From positions 1 to 64,000 of the forward strand of contig JAENVS010000035.1 of the NCBI GenBank assembly GCA_016650445.1: 64,000 nt of DNA, given 5' to 3'. Both the position numbers and the translations under genes were made by a program. Below are positions 17,583-27,275 of the stretch, piece by piece (position 1 is the first letter of the stretch; each line of letters begins with the position of its first letter). The notes under the pieces are model-generated. The model did no database searches. It was not told the origin of the DNA and saw only the letters and a program-made list of their open reading frames with translations. The stretch is from Frankiaceae bacterium. GTDB lineage: Bacteria > Actinomycetota > Actinomycetes > Mycobacteriales > SCTD01.

Positions 17583-19088
17583 ATGTCCCGACCTGTCCGC
17601 ACCCGCCGCGGTGGTCCTGCCCTGCTCCTGGCTGTCGTCCTCTCCAGCGTGGCCGCGTGCAGCTCCGCGCCGCCCCCGCCGTCCGCGCTCGAGAACACGG
17701 ACGGGGCGGCGCCCTCGTCCGCCCCGGCGGCCGGTCCGAGCGCATCGGCGTCCGCGCTGGCCGTGCCGATCACGAAGACGCTCGCAGACGGCACGAAGGT
17801 CACGACGGTCGTGCGCAACGGACAGGTCATCGTCACGACGACCAAGAACGGCAAGACGACCACGACCACCAAGTCAGCCACCGGGACGAGCTCAGCACCG
17901 ACCAGGACGACCGCCGCCCGCAGCACGCTGTTCACGCCGGCCGAGGACAAGATCGGCATCACGTCGAACTCGATCACGATGTGCGCGCACGCCGCCCTGA
18001 CGTACGGCGCGGCCTTCAATACGAGCGACGCCGACCTCAACGTCTTCTGGAGCGCGGTCAACGACAACGGTGGTGTCTACGGCCGCAAGGTGGCCGTCAC
18101 CTACGAGAACGACGACTACAAGCCGACCACTGCTGTCGAGGCAGCGCGCAAGTGCAAGGCGAAGGGCATCTTCCTGCTCCTCGGCGGGATCGGCTTCGAC
18201 CAGATCCCGGCGGTCCGCAACTGGGCGGAGGAGAACCGGATGCTCTACATGCACCACACCGCCACGGTGAAGGGCACAGCCGGCCAGAAGTTCTCCTTTG
18301 CGCCGCTGCCGAGCGTGGAGCGCACCGGCGAGGCCTTCGGCCAGCTGTACGAGTCGAAGTACCACGGCAAGAAGATCGGCATCATCAAGCGCGACGGGGA
18401 GAACTGGGAACCGGGTGTCGTCGCGTTCAAGAGCTACATCGCATCGCACGGCGACGGGAAGATGGTCGTTGCCGAGACGGCTGTGCCGCAGAACAAGGGC
18501 AACTACACCGACGACGTCCTGGCGATGAAGAACAACGGCGCCGAGGTCGTGTGGATCTGGGACAACGCCCTCGACGCCGCGCCGATCGTCAAGCAGATCC
18601 GGGCCCAGGCCTACAACCCCCACATGATGCTGTTCCCGTTCAACCTGACAGCGCAGACGCTCGATGAGGACGCCTTCAACCCGGCACTGGACGGGGTGGC
18701 GATGTTCACCGCCTACACCAATGGCGAGTACGGCGGTCCGTTCGCGTCGTACGCCGACGACATGAAGCTGTTCGAGGCGCAGTACAAGAAGTACCGGCCC
18801 AACGTCGACCTCGCCGGGGTGGGCGGTGACCTGCTGTTCCTCAACTGGTCGGCGCAGAAGGCCCTCTACGCGCAGTTCCTCGATTGCGGCAAGGACTGCA
18901 CCAGGAACAGGTTCGTGGACATGCTGGAGACCTACAACAAGCGGCCGACCTCGAGCGCCTGCCCGCTGGACTTCACCGACGGCAACCACCGCAGGGGCAC
19001 CGAGGATCTGGTCTTCATGGAGACCTACCGTGACGCCCGCGGCAAGGCCGCCTGGCGCAACACCAAGATGTGCGTCGGTAGGGGCTGA
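17583..19088 (+). CDS. ABC transporter substrate-binding lipoprotein, LIV-type
   Basis: A 501-residue extracytoplasmic lipoprotein. The signal peptide ends in SSVAAC with lipidated Cys26, followed by a long low-complexity Ala/Ser/Thr/Lys linker (to about residue 115). The rest is a type I periplasmic-binding fold (DDKIGITSNSITMCAH-like start, ENDDYKPTTAVEAARKC, then a second lobe) of the branched-chain amino acid / amide / short acid group (Peripla_BP_6). ATG 17583 has GGGGGAAA upstream. It is followed with one-base overlap by the permease gene, so the importer is one operon. The ligand cannot be read from sequence; the adjoining hydrolases and acyl-CoA ligase suggest a carboxylic acid. Confidence 0.88.
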   Translation: MSRPVRTRRGGPALLLAVVLSSVAACSSAPPPPSALENTDGAAPSSAPAAGPSASASALAVPITKTLADGTKVTTVVRNGQVIVTTTKNGKTTTTTKSATGTSSAPTRTTAARSTLFTPAEDKIGITSNSITMCAHAALTYGAAFNTSDADLNVFWSAVNDNGGVYGRKVAVTYENDDYKPTTAVEAARKCKAKGIFLLLGGIGFDQIPAVRNWAEENRMLYMHHTATVKGTAGQKFSFAPLPSVERTGEAFGQLYESKYHGKKIGIIKRDGENWEPGVVAFKSYIASHGDGKMVVAETAVPQNKGNYTDDVLAMKNNGAEVVWIWDNALDAAPIVKQIRAQAYNPHMMLFPFNLTAQTLDEDAFNPALDGVAMFTAYTNGEYGGPFASYADDMKLFEAQYKKYRPNVDLAGVGGDLLFLNWSAQKALYAQFLDCGKDCTRNRFVDMLETYNKRPTSSACPLDFTDGNHRRGTEDLVFMETYRDARGKAAWRNTKMCVGRG

Positions 19089-20032
19089 TGGGCCAGGTCC
19101 TCGTCCTCGGGTTGATCTCCGGCGGCATCTACGCGCTGTTCGCGCTCGGCGTGGTCATGGTCCACCGCGGTACCGGCGTTCTCACCTTCGCGAACGGCGA
19201 GGTCGGGACGGCCGGGCTCTTCTTGGCCGCGCTGCTGGTCGATGGCTGGACCATCCCGGTGCCCTTCATCGACAACCCCACACTGCCGGCCCTGCCGTGG
19301 GCGCTCGGCGCCCTGGCGGCGGTGGCCTTCGCCGCCCTGCTCGGTTGTCTGTTCGAAGTGCTCGTCGTACGCCGCATGGGCGTCAGTGACCCGGTCGCGG
19401 TGGCAGTCGCCACCGTGGGTCTTGCGCTGTTCCTGTTAGCCAGCGAGCTGCAGATCTTCGGGGAGAGCCCGAAGGAGCTTGCTGCGCCCGTGACGGGCGG
19501 CCCCACGATCTTCGGCGTCATCGTGACGCCGACGCAGATCGCCGGCCTGCTGCTCGCGATCGCCCTGGGCTTCGGGCTCCAGGCGGTCCTGCGCCGCACC
19601 GACTTCGGGCTCGGCATCCTCGCGGCCGCGCAGGACCCAGCGGCCGTCCGGCTGGTCGGGGTTCCGCTGTCCCGTATCTCGCTCACCATCTGGGGGGCCG
19701 GCGCGGCTCTGGCCGCGATCGCCGCCCTTCTCGTCGAGCCGACGGTCGGCATCCTGTACCCCGGCTACGCGAGCGAGCTCTATGTCGTCGGGCTGGCCGC
19801 CGCCGTGATCGGCGGCCTGAACAGCCTGCCGGGCGCGGTCGTCGGCGGGTGCGTGCTCGGTATCGCCCAGTCCGCCGCGACCCGCTACCTGAGCGACCTC
19901 CACCTTCCTGGGCTGCACTTCGTCGTCGTCCTCGTCGTGCTGCTCGTCGTGATGCTCGGCCGCCAGCTGCTGCCCGAGCTCATCAAGCGGATGGACACTG
20001 CGCCCAGCCGGGCTGCCGAGGTGTCCGCGTGA
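19088..20032 (+). CDS. LIV-type ABC transporter permease (LivH-like)
   Basis: A 314-residue inner-membrane permease with about eight helices. It matches the LivH family: LGLISGGIYALFALGVVMV at the start, ANGEVGTAGLF, the cytoplasmic loop RRTDFGLGILAAAQDPAAVRLVGV, and GGLNSLPGAVVGGCVLGIAQS near the end. It forms the import channel with the LivM part of the next protein. ATG 19088 shares a base with the binding-protein stop and its own stop overlaps the next GTG by GTGA, showing tight coupling. Confidence 0.9.
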   Translation: MGQVLVLGLISGGIYALFALGVVMVHRGTGVLTFANGEVGTAGLFLAALLVDGWTIPVPFIDNPTLPALPWALGALAAVAFAALLGCLFEVLVVRRMGVSDPVAVAVATVGLALFLLASELQIFGESPKELAAPVTGGPTIFGVIVTPTQIAGLLLAIALGFGLQAVLRRTDFGLGILAAAQDPAAVRLVGVPLSRISLTIWGAGAALAAIAALLVEPTVGILYPGYASELYVVGLAAAVIGGLNSLPGAVVGGCVLGIAQSAATRYLSDLHLPGLHFVVVLVVLLVVMLGRQLLPELIKRMDTAPSRAAEVSA

Positions 20033-21906
20033 CCGCCGTGAGCCGGCCCGCCCGCACGCGACGGCTGCGCGTGCCGGGGATCCTGATCGCGCTCGTGCTG
20101 GCTGCGGTGCTCCCGCCGACCCTCGGCGCCGCGGTGCTCTCGGACAGCAACGCCCTGCTCGCTTCGGCGGCCTGCGCCTTCGCGATCGCCGCCATCTCGT
20201 TGAACATGCTGATGGGTTACGCCGGTCAGATCTCGCTGGGACAGTTCGCCTTCGTGGGCGTCGGCGCGTTCACGACGGGGATCGTGACGTCGCCTGAGCA
20301 GCTGCGGCTGCCGTGGCTCGCCGGCCTGGCCGCCTCGGTGGTCGTGGGGGGACTGATCGCGTTCCTGGTCGGCCTGCCGGCGCTTCGTCTGCGGGGCCTC
20401 TACCTCGCGGTCGTCACTGTCAGCGTCGCCTACGTGGGTTGGCTGTCGCTGTTCCGCGTGGAGGCGATCGGTGGCGGCTCAGCCGGAAAGGTCACGCCGA
20501 ACCCCTATATCGGTGACGAGCCCATCACGTCCGACACGGGTTTCCTCGCCATCGCGGCGGTGCTGCTCATTCTGGTCTGGCAGGTCGACGTCAACCTGAC
20601 CCGGTCCAGGCTCGGCCGCGCGTTCCAGGCCGTGAAGGCCGACGAGCAGGTCGCCGCGTCGTTCGGCATCGACGTGACGCGCTACAAGCTGCTCGCCTTC
20701 ACGATCTCGGGGGCGGTGGCGGGCATCGCCGGGTCGATCATCGGGACGGCGTACGGCACCGTGACGGCCTCGACGTTCGACTACGCCCGCTCGCTGCTGC
20801 TCGTGGTCATCGTCGTCATCGGCGGCCTCGGCAGCCGGTGGGGCGTCGTCTCGGCGGCGATCTTCGCAACCCTGCTGCCCAACACCTTGGTGTGGATCTT
20901 CGGCCCCGGCATTCGCGGGCTCGACCTCGTGATCAACGCGGCCCTGCTGATGTACACCCTCGCCCAGCACCCCGGCGGCTTCGCCGGGGCGATCGAGCAC
21001 TTCGTGGAGAAGCGCAGGCAGCGCAAGGGCGGCGCCGCACCGCTGCCGCCGACCCGGCCCAACCTGCCCGCGCTGACGCGCCCGGTCGGCATGCCGGCCA
21101 TCCCGAAGACGCGCGCCGGCACGGCGGTGTTGACGGCCACCGGCGTCAGCGTCCGCTTCGGTGGTCTGCAGGCCGTGGACAGCGCATCGCTGCGGGTCGA
21201 CCGCGGCACCATCGTCGGGTTGATGGGCCCGAACGGTGCCGGCAAGACCACGATGTTCAACGCGATCACCGGCGCCTTGACGCCCGACACCGGGCGCATC
21301 GAGCTGCTCGGCGTCGACGTGTCCGCACTGCCGACGCACCGGCGTACCGCACTGGGCATGAGCCGCACGTTCCAGCTCATCGGTCTGGCGAAGGGCCAGT
21401 CGGTCTACGAGAACCTGCTGATCGCCCAGCACCTCGCGGCGCCGTACGGCGTCCTGTCGGCCCTGACCACGATAGGACCCTCGCGGTTCTACGAGCGCGA
21501 CGTGCGGGCGCGCGCCGACGAGGTGATCGACGGGCTGGGCTTCGGCCGGTACCGGGACACGCAGGTCGCGCGGCTCTCGCACGGCCAGCAGCGCATCGTC
21601 GAGATCGGCTGCGCCCTGGTGACCAGCCCCGAGCTCGTGATGCTCGACGAGCCGAGCGCCGGCATGAGCCCCGCGGCGGCGGAGGACCTGGCCGCGACGC
21701 TGCGCGACATGCGCGACGTGCTCGGCCGCACGATCCTGCTCATCGAGCACAACGTGCCGCTCGTGCTCGACGTCTCCGATGAGCTCTACGTCATGGACGC
21801 CGGTCGCGTCATCGCCAACGGCGAGCCGGTCGAGGTGGTCACACGGCCCGAGGTCGTGACCGCCTACCTCGGCGTCGCCCCGAGCCGGGAGGAGGCACGA
21901 GTATGA
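20029..21906 (+). CDS. LivM-LivG fusion: ABC permease plus ATPase in one chain
   Basis: A 625-residue fusion. Residues about 1-330 are a LivM-type permease (LLMGYAGQISLGQFAFVGVGA, LRLRGLYLAVVT, GGLGSRWGVVS). A proline-rich linker (about 335-365) leads to an ABC ATPase with Walker A GPNGAGKTT (400-408), signature LSHGQQR (516-522) and Walker B LVMLDEPSAG (about 536-545). LSHGQ replaces LSGGQ, as is common in LivG proteins. The start GTG 20029 overlaps the LivH-like gene; an in-frame start further upstream would lie inside that gene. Such fusions are known in actinomycetes and fix permease to ATPase stoichiometry. Confidence 0.9.
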   Translation: MTAVSRPARTRRLRVPGILIALVLAAVLPPTLGAAVLSDSNALLASAACAFAIAAISLNMLMGYAGQISLGQFAFVGVGAFTTGIVTSPEQLRLPWLAGLAASVVVGGLIAFLVGLPALRLRGLYLAVVTVSVAYVGWLSLFRVEAIGGGSAGKVTPNPYIGDEPITSDTGFLAIAAVLLILVWQVDVNLTRSRLGRAFQAVKADEQVAASFGIDVTRYKLLAFTISGAVAGIAGSIIGTAYGTVTASTFDYARSLLLVVIVVIGGLGSRWGVVSAAIFATLLPNTLVWIFGPGIRGLDLVINAALLMYTLAQHPGGFAGAIEHFVEKRRQRKGGAAPLPPTRPNLPALTRPVGMPAIPKTRAGTAVLTATGVSVRFGGLQAVDSASLRVDRGTIVGLMGPNGAGKTTMFNAITGALTPDTGRIELLGVDVSALPTHRRTALGMSRTFQLIGLAKGQSVYENLLIAQHLAAPYGVLSALTTIGPSRFYERDVRARADEVIDGLGFGRYRDTQVARLSHGQQRIVEIGCALVTSPELVMLDEPSAGMSPAAAEDLAATLRDMRDVLGRTILLIEHNVPLVLDVSDELYVMDAGRVIANGEPVEVVTRPEVVTAYLGVAPSREEARV

Positions 21907-22709
21907 CGACACCGTTGCTCGAGGTGCGTGACATCACGGCCGGGTTCGGCGCGACCACGGTGCTGCACGGCGTCTCGTTCGACGTTCCGCAAGGAAGCAT
22001 CGCCGGGATCTTCGGCCTCAACGGCGCCGGCAAGAGCGTCACCATGAAGGTCCTGGGCGGCAGCGTCCCGGCCCGGTCGGGTTCGGTGCACTTCCGCGGC
22101 CAGGACATCACCAAGCTCTCGCCGGAGAAGCGCGTGGCGATGGGCATGGGACACGTCCCGCAGGGTCGCCAGGTCTTCCCCGGGCTGACGGTTGAGGAGA
22201 ACCTGCGGCTCGGCGCCTACACGCTGCGCCGCAAGGACAAGAAGCGCTACGGGCCGGCGCTGAACGGCGTCTTCGATCGCTTCCCGATCCTGGCGCAGCG
22301 CCGCGGCCAGCTCGCCGGAACCATGTCAGGCGGCCAGCAGGCATCCCTCGCGGTCGGCCGCGCCCTGATCAACGAACCCGACCTGATCCTCGTCGACGAG
22401 CCGTCCGCCGGCCTGTCCCCGGTCGCGACGCTCGAGCTCGACGAGGTGCTGCAGGCGGTCGCGCACACCGGCGTGACCATGGTGCTCGTCGAGCAGAACA
22501 TCGCCTTCGGGCTGTCGCTCGTCGACACCGCGCACCTGATGCAGACCGGCACCGTCGTGCACAGCGGACCGGTCGGCGAGCTGGACGACCAGACCCTCGC
22601 GACGCACCTTGGCATCGGTCGGGTGCTGCAAGCGGCGGCCGGATCCGCCCTCGCCGCCCGCCAGGCCCCGCCCGTCAAGAAGGGCAGTCGTGCCCGCCGC
22701 CCGGCCTAG
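21903..22709 (+). CDS. LIV-type ABC transporter ATPase (LivF-like)
   Basis: A 268-residue ATPase with Walker A GLNGAGKSVTMKV, the Q-loop region HVPQGRQVFPGLTVEENL, signature SGGQQASLAVG and Walker B LILVDEPSAGLSP, followed by the switch His region LVEQN. It pairs with the LivG half of the preceding fusion to energise import. ATG 21903 overlaps the fusion gene by ATGA. A basic 20-residue tail (VKKGSRARRPA) follows the domain. The next gene, a secreted lipase, starts within its 3' end. Confidence 0.92.
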   Translation: MTTPLLEVRDITAGFGATTVLHGVSFDVPQGSIAGIFGLNGAGKSVTMKVLGGSVPARSGSVHFRGQDITKLSPEKRVAMGMGHVPQGRQVFPGLTVEENLRLGAYTLRRKDKKRYGPALNGVFDRFPILAQRRGQLAGTMSGGQQASLAVGRALINEPDLILVDEPSAGLSPVATLELDEVLQAVAHTGVTMVLVEQNIAFGLSLVDTAHLMQTGTVVHSGPVGELDDQTLATHLGIGRVLQAAAGSALAARQAPPVKKGSRARRPA

Positions 22710-23700
22710 CCGGCGCCTCCTGCGCAGCCGAGCCGTGATGGCCGCTGTCGCGATCCTGCTCGGCGTGGGAATGGCCGACTCGGCTTTGGCCCGGCCGGCG
22801 GATCCCGGCCCGCGCCTGCAGACGCCGGTCGCGCTTCTCGACGACGCCGTGTCCTGCCCGAAGCGGCTGACGCGCAAGGTCGTGTTGCTCGTGCACGGCA
22901 CCAGCGTCACCGCCGACGAGAACTGGAGCTGGAACTACGTCAAGGCGCTGCCGCACGAGGGCTTCGACGTCTGCACCGTGCAGATGCCTGACCGGCTGCT
23001 CATCGACATCCAGACCACAACCGAGTACGTCGTCCACGCGATACGGGTGGTCGCCCGCAGGTCCGGGCAGCCCATCTCGGTCGTGGGGCTGAGCCAGGGC
23101 GCACTGCAGCCGCGCTGGGCGCTGCGCTGGTGGCCCGACATCCGGCACCTCGTCGACGACTACGTGTCGATGGCGGGGACCAACCGGGGCTCGGTATTCG
23201 CGGACGCGTCGTGCGTCAGCGACTGCATCGCGTCGTTGTGGCAGCAACGCACCAGCGGCTCTTTCTTCCTCGGTGCGCTGAACCGCGGTGACGAGACGCC
23301 CGGTGCTGTCTCCTACACGAGTGTGTTCAGCCTGACCGACGAGATCATCCAGCCGGTCGCGCCGGAGCCCGTGGCGACCATCCGCGGCGCCAGCAACATC
23401 GCGGTGCAGGACATCTGCCCGGGTCGGTACGTGGGGCATGTGCAGAGCGCGTCGGACGCCGCGTACTACGGCGTCGTCCTGGACGCGTTGAAGCACGTCG
23501 GACCGGCGGATCCCAGTCGGGTCGACCGCGACTTCTGCACGCAGACCGTGATGCCGCACGTCGACCCCGCAGAGGCGGCCGTGCGCACGGCCGAGGTCTA
23601 CGTCTTCGCGGGTGTCGTCCAGGGCCAGCACGAGAAGGTCAGCTCGGAGCCGCCGTTGCGGCAATACGCAAGGGGCTCCAACCAGAGGGGAACAGCATGA
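22690..23700 (+). CDS. Secreted lipase resembling Candida antarctica lipase B
   Basis: About 336 residues. An N-terminal basic and hydrophobic segment (about 1-35) ends at SALARPA and fits a signal peptide. The body matches the CALB-type lipase fold: LLVHGTSVTADENWSWNY, NTEY-like TTEYVVHAI, nucleophile Ser135 in VGLSQGAL, Asp217 in FSLTDEIIQP and His250 in YVGHVQS, each in the expected CALB surroundings. Several cysteines may form disulfides. GTG 22690 follows AAGAAGGG (22677-22684) and lies 20 nt inside the LivF-like gene, so the two are linked. It probably hydrolyses lipid or synthetic-like esters outside the cell. Confidence 0.85.
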   Translation: MPAARPSRRLLRSRAVMAAVAILLGVGMADSALARPADPGPRLQTPVALLDDAVSCPKRLTRKVVLLVHGTSVTADENWSWNYVKALPHEGFDVCTVQMPDRLLIDIQTTTEYVVHAIRVVARRSGQPISVVGLSQGALQPRWALRWWPDIRHLVDDYVSMAGTNRGSVFADASCVSDCIASLWQQRTSGSFFLGALNRGDETPGAVSYTSVFSLTDEIIQPVAPEPVATIRGASNIAVQDICPGRYVGHVQSASDAAYYGVVLDALKHVGPADPSRVDRDFCTQTVMPHVDPAEAAVRTAEVYVFAGVVQGQHEKVSSEPPLRQYARGSNQRGTA

Positions 23701-24506
23701 CCGCGTCGTACGTCGCACGTGAGGACGGAGCCCGCATCGCCTGGGAGTCGGACGGTGCGGACGACGCGCCCGCCGTACTGCTCATCATGGGCCTCGCTTA
23801 CCCGGCGGCGATGTGGTTCCGGCTGGTGCCGGCACTCGCCGAGCGCTTCCGGGTCATCCGCATCGACAACCGCGGCGCCGGGCTGACGGGCGATGTGCCG
23901 GGTGCGCCGTACACAGTCGAGACCATGGCCGCCGACTGCCTCGCGGTTCTCGACGAGGCAGGCGCCGCAGCGGCGCACGTCATCGGGATCTCGATGGGCG
24001 GCCTGATGGCGCAGGAGCTCGCGGTGGCGGCGCCCGAACGGGTCCGGTCCTTGTGCCTGATGGCGACGCATCCCGGGATCGCCCACGCCGTGATCGACCC
24101 GGACACGCTGGCGCTCGTGACGACCGGGCGGGCTCAGATGACGCCGCAGGAAGCGGCCGAGGCCTCAATCCCGTTCAACTACGCGCCGGCGACACCTCGC
24201 GAGCGGATCGAGGAGGACTGGGCCGTGCGCTTCCCCCTCGCCTGCTCGCCTGAGGGCTACCTGGCGCAGGTGCAGGGCACGTTTCCGTGGACCAGGTACG
24301 ACGACCTGCCGGGCATCACTACGCCGACACTCGTCGTGCACGCCGAGCTCGACCGGCTCGTTCTGCCGGACAACGGCCGCATCCTTGCCGAGCGCATCCC
24401 GGGAGCGGAGCTCGTGACGGTGCCGGATGCCAATCACGTGATGATGACCGACGAGCCGGAGCAGGTCACGAAGATCCTGCTGGGCTGGCTGGACCGCAAC
24501 TCGTGA
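23697..24506 (+). CDS. Alpha/beta hydrolase, probably cytoplasmic
   Basis: A 269-residue alpha/beta hydrolase without signal peptide. It has the oxyanion region LLIMGLAYPAAMW, DNRGAGLTG, the nucleophile elbow GISMGGLMAQ (Ser near residue 100), an Asp in HAELDRLV and His in DANHVMM, the full triad of the epoxide hydrolase/esterase-like fold. The ATG at 23697 overlaps the lipase stop by ATGA. It would act after import, cutting a smaller ester or lactone. It is placed between the secreted lipase and the PucR regulator in one run of overlapping genes. Confidence 0.85.
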   Translation: MTASYVAREDGARIAWESDGADDAPAVLLIMGLAYPAAMWFRLVPALAERFRVIRIDNRGAGLTGDVPGAPYTVETMAADCLAVLDEAGAAAAHVIGISMGGLMAQELAVAAPERVRSLCLMATHPGIAHAVIDPDTLALVTTGRAQMTPQEAAEASIPFNYAPATPRERIEEDWAVRFPLACSPEGYLAQVQGTFPWTRYDDLPGITTPTLVVHAELDRLVLPDNGRILAERIPGAELVTVPDANHVMMTDEPEQVTKILLGWLDRNS

Positions 24507-25660
24507 GCGGGCGGCTACGGGTCGTGGCGTCGGGAGGCGTCGGCGCACTCGCCGAGCGCGTCCTGGCCGACCTCGACGCGCTGCTCGAGGAGATGGGTGC
24601 GGCGTACCAGGCGGAGATCCCGGAGTACGCCGCGATGTCGGACGCCACGATCGTGCGCGACGTGCTGCCCGTGTCGCGGCGGCTCGTCGAGGTCTTCCTC
24701 GACTGCGTGGTGCAGGAGCGCACCCTCGCCCCGCGCGAGCTGCGCACCTTCGAGCAGTCGGGTCGCGACCGGCTGGCGATGGGCATGCCGCTCGAGTCGG
24801 TCCTTCGCGCGTACCGGATTGCGGGGCGCACCGCCTGGACGGCCCTGTGCTCGGCCATCCAGCCCGGTGAGGAGGCGCTGCTGGCCGACCTCGGCGCCCG
24901 GTGGATCGACATCGTCGACCGGACGTCGAGTGCGTTGGCGCGTGCCTACCTGTCGGCCAGCCATGACCGCCTGCGCGACCTCGATGCGCGCCGCCGTGAG
25001 CTCGTCGAGGCGCTGCTGACCGCGAACGACGCGAGTGAGGTCGCTGCGGTGTCGCTGCGGTTCTCGACGGTGCTCGCGCCGTCCTACGTGCCGGTTCTCG
25101 TCGGCGGTGAGGGGGCGGTCGCTGGGATCGACGCACTGCTGGCCGGCGCGCCGACCGGGACCCTCGGCGGTCACCGCGGCGATCGGGTTCTGCTCCTCGT
25201 TCCCCATCGGCTCGACGCGCCGATCCGGCGCGGCGGCGCGGTCACCGCGTGGGGGCGACCGGCGCAGTGCGGACGCGAGCTCCTGGAGGAAGTCCGGCAG
25301 GTCGAGCGGCTGCTCGTCACCGCCCTCGCCGAGGGGCACGTCGAGGGCGACTTCGGACCGGACGACCTGCTGGTGGAGCAGCTCCTGCTCGGCAACGAGC
25401 GGGTCGCTGACGCGCTGCGTCGCCGGGTGGGAGACGTGCTGGCCGGCAAGGACGGTAGTGGCGTGCTCGTCGCGACGCTCCGGCACTACCTGCGCAGCGG
25501 CTCAGTGCCCGAGACCGCGCGGCGGGAGCACGTGCACGTCAACACGGTCGCCTACCGGTTGTCCCGCGTGCGTGAGCTGACCGGGCTCGACCCACGGGTG
25601 CCGGAGGAGTCCGCCCTGCTCGTGCTCGGGCTCGGTCTCCCGGCAGAGAGGGAGCAGTGA
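24503..25660 (+). CDS. PucR-type transcriptional regulator
   Basis: About 385 residues. The C-terminal helix-turn-helix is clear: LRHYLRSGSVPETARREHV, then HVNTVAYRLSRVRELTGLD, which is the PucR/CdaR HTH_30 signature. The N-terminal part (DRLAMGMPLESVLRAYRIAG) is the RsbT-rd-like helical sensor domain usual in actinobacterial members. The start is GTG 24503, overlapping the hydrolase stop by GTGA. Lying inside the operon with hydrolases, importer and acyl-CoA ligase, it is the likely pathway regulator, perhaps an activator responding to the imported acid. The ligand is unknown. Confidence 0.88.
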   Translation: MSGRLRVVASGGVGALAERVLADLDALLEEMGAAYQAEIPEYAAMSDATIVRDVLPVSRRLVEVFLDCVVQERTLAPRELRTFEQSGRDRLAMGMPLESVLRAYRIAGRTAWTALCSAIQPGEEALLADLGARWIDIVDRTSSALARAYLSASHDRLRDLDARRRELVEALLTANDASEVAAVSLRFSTVLAPSYVPVLVGGEGAVAGIDALLAGAPTGTLGGHRGDRVLLLVPHRLDAPIRRGGAVTAWGRPAQCGRELLEEVRQVERLLVTALAEGHVEGDFGPDDLLVEQLLLGNERVADALRRRVGDVLAGKDGSGVLVATLRHYLRSGSVPETARREHVHVNTVAYRLSRVRELTGLDPRVPEESALLVLGLGLPAEREQ

Positions 25661-25661
25661 C

Positions 25662-27275
25662 GTGCAGGGTCTGATGGGCGCGCAGCCCCTGACTATTCGC
25701 ACCATCTTCGACCGCATGAGGACGGTGTACGGCGACGCCGAGGTCGTCGACGCCTTCGCGACCGGCGCGGGCCGTACGACGTACCGCGCGATGGCCGAGC
25801 GAGTCCTCCGGCTGGTCACGGTGCTGCAGGAGCTGGGGGTTCGGCCCGGGGACCGGGTCGGGACGTTCGCCAACAACAGCTCGCGGCACGTCGAGCTCTA
25901 CTACGCCGTCCCGCTCGCCGGCGCTGTGCTGCACATGGTCAACATCCGACTGCACGACGACCAGCTCGAGCACGTCGTGGCCGATGCCGGCGACAGCGTG
26001 ATGTTCGTCGATGACGACCTGGTGTCGCGGCTCGGCGCAGTTGCGGACCGCATGCCGACCGTGCGGTCGTTCGTGCGGATGGGCAAGGGCGAGACGCCGG
26101 GCATCGACGGGATCCTCGACGGCGAGTCGCTCATCGAGTCGGCCTCGGCGTGCGCCGATCTGCCGGAGCTGACCGAGGACATGGCGTGCGGCATGTGCCA
26201 CACATCGGGTACGACGGGCATGCCGAAAGCGGTTGTCTACTCGCACCGGTCGACGTACCTGCATGCCATGGCCATGTGCATGGTCGACGGCCTCGCCATC
26301 TCGGAGCGAGAGCGCATCCTGCCGGTGGTGCCGCTGTTCCACGCGTGCGGCTGGGGACTGCCGTACGCCGCGCCACTCACCGGCGCCGACCTGGTCTTCG
26401 CGGGTGCCGACTGCTCGCCCGACGCGCTCGCCCGCATCATCGCGTCGGAGCAGGTGACGTGGGCTGCCGGCGTACCGACGATCTGGACGTCGCTGCTGCC
26501 GCTCGCTCAGGCGGGTGACGCCGACCTGTCGTCGCTGCGCACGCTCGGGGTAGGCGGATCCGCGACACCACGCGCGTTGCTCGAGGCGTACGACGCGCTC
26601 GGGGTCGAGATCCTGCAGATCTGGGGGATGACGGAGACGTCGCCCGTGGCTGCGTCATCGCGACCGCGCAGACGGCACCGGGGGCTGTCCGAGGAAGAGC
26701 TGCGCGACGTCCGCGCGAAGACCGGCACCATCTTCCCCGGGCTCGAGGCGCGCATCGTCGCTGAGAACGGCGCCGAGCTACCGTGGGACGGCGAGTCGGT
26801 CGGCGAGCTCGAGTGCCGCGGGCCGTGGGTCGCCGTCGACTACTGGTCACACAGCGGCGGGACCGCCGCAGAGAAGTTCCACGACGGCTGGCTGCGCACG
26901 GGCGACATGGCCTGCATGGAGAGCGACGGCTACTTCCGGATCGTGGACCGTTCCAAGGACCTGGTGAAGTCCGGCGGGGAGTGGATCAGCTCGGTCGAGC
27001 TGGAAGGCGCGGTGCTGGCTCACCCCGCCGTGCGCGAAGCAGCAGTCGTCGGGATCCCCTCGAAGAAGTGGGACGAGCGCCCGGTCGTCGTCGTGGCTCT
27101 GAACAACGGCGCCTCCCTGTCGCTCGACGAGCTGCACGCGTTCCTCGCCGGCCGGGTCGCGAAGTGGTGGCTGCCCGACGACCTGGTCGTCGTCGACGAG
27201 GTCGCGAAGACCAGCGTCGGCAAGTACGACAAGAAGGCCATCCGCGCCCAGCTCTCGGACCGCGTCCTGCCGTGA
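25662..27275 (+). CDS. Acyl-CoA ligase (AMP-forming), fatty-acid type
   Basis: A 537-residue member of the adenylate-forming family that makes acyl-CoA from a carboxylic acid, ATP and CoA. Motifs in order: TSGTTGMPKAVVYSH (about 181-195, ATP loop), WGMTET (adenine site), DGWLRTGDMA, RSKDLVKSGGEWIS and the C-terminal catalytic Lys in GKYDKKAIR. It resembles medium- or long-chain fatty acyl ligases. GTG 25662 has GGGAG about 8 nt upstream. It lies 1 bp after the regulator gene and overlaps the next esterase gene by GTGA. It would trap the acid brought in by the LIV-type importer. Confidence 0.92.
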   Translation: MQGLMGAQPLTIRTIFDRMRTVYGDAEVVDAFATGAGRTTYRAMAERVLRLVTVLQELGVRPGDRVGTFANNSSRHVELYYAVPLAGAVLHMVNIRLHDDQLEHVVADAGDSVMFVDDDLVSRLGAVADRMPTVRSFVRMGKGETPGIDGILDGESLIESASACADLPELTEDMACGMCHTSGTTGMPKAVVYSHRSTYLHAMAMCMVDGLAISERERILPVVPLFHACGWGLPYAAPLTGADLVFAGADCSPDALARIIASEQVTWAAGVPTIWTSLLPLAQAGDADLSSLRTLGVGGSATPRALLEAYDALGVEILQIWGMTETSPVAASSRPRRRHRGLSEEELRDVRAKTGTIFPGLEARIVAENGAELPWDGESVGELECRGPWVAVDYWSHSGGTAAEKFHDGWLRTGDMACMESDGYFRIVDRSKDLVKSGGEWISSVELEGAVLAHPAVREAAVVGIPSKKWDERPVVVVALNNGASLSLDELHAFLAGRVAKWWLPDDLVVVDEVAKTSVGKYDKKAIRAQLSDRVLP

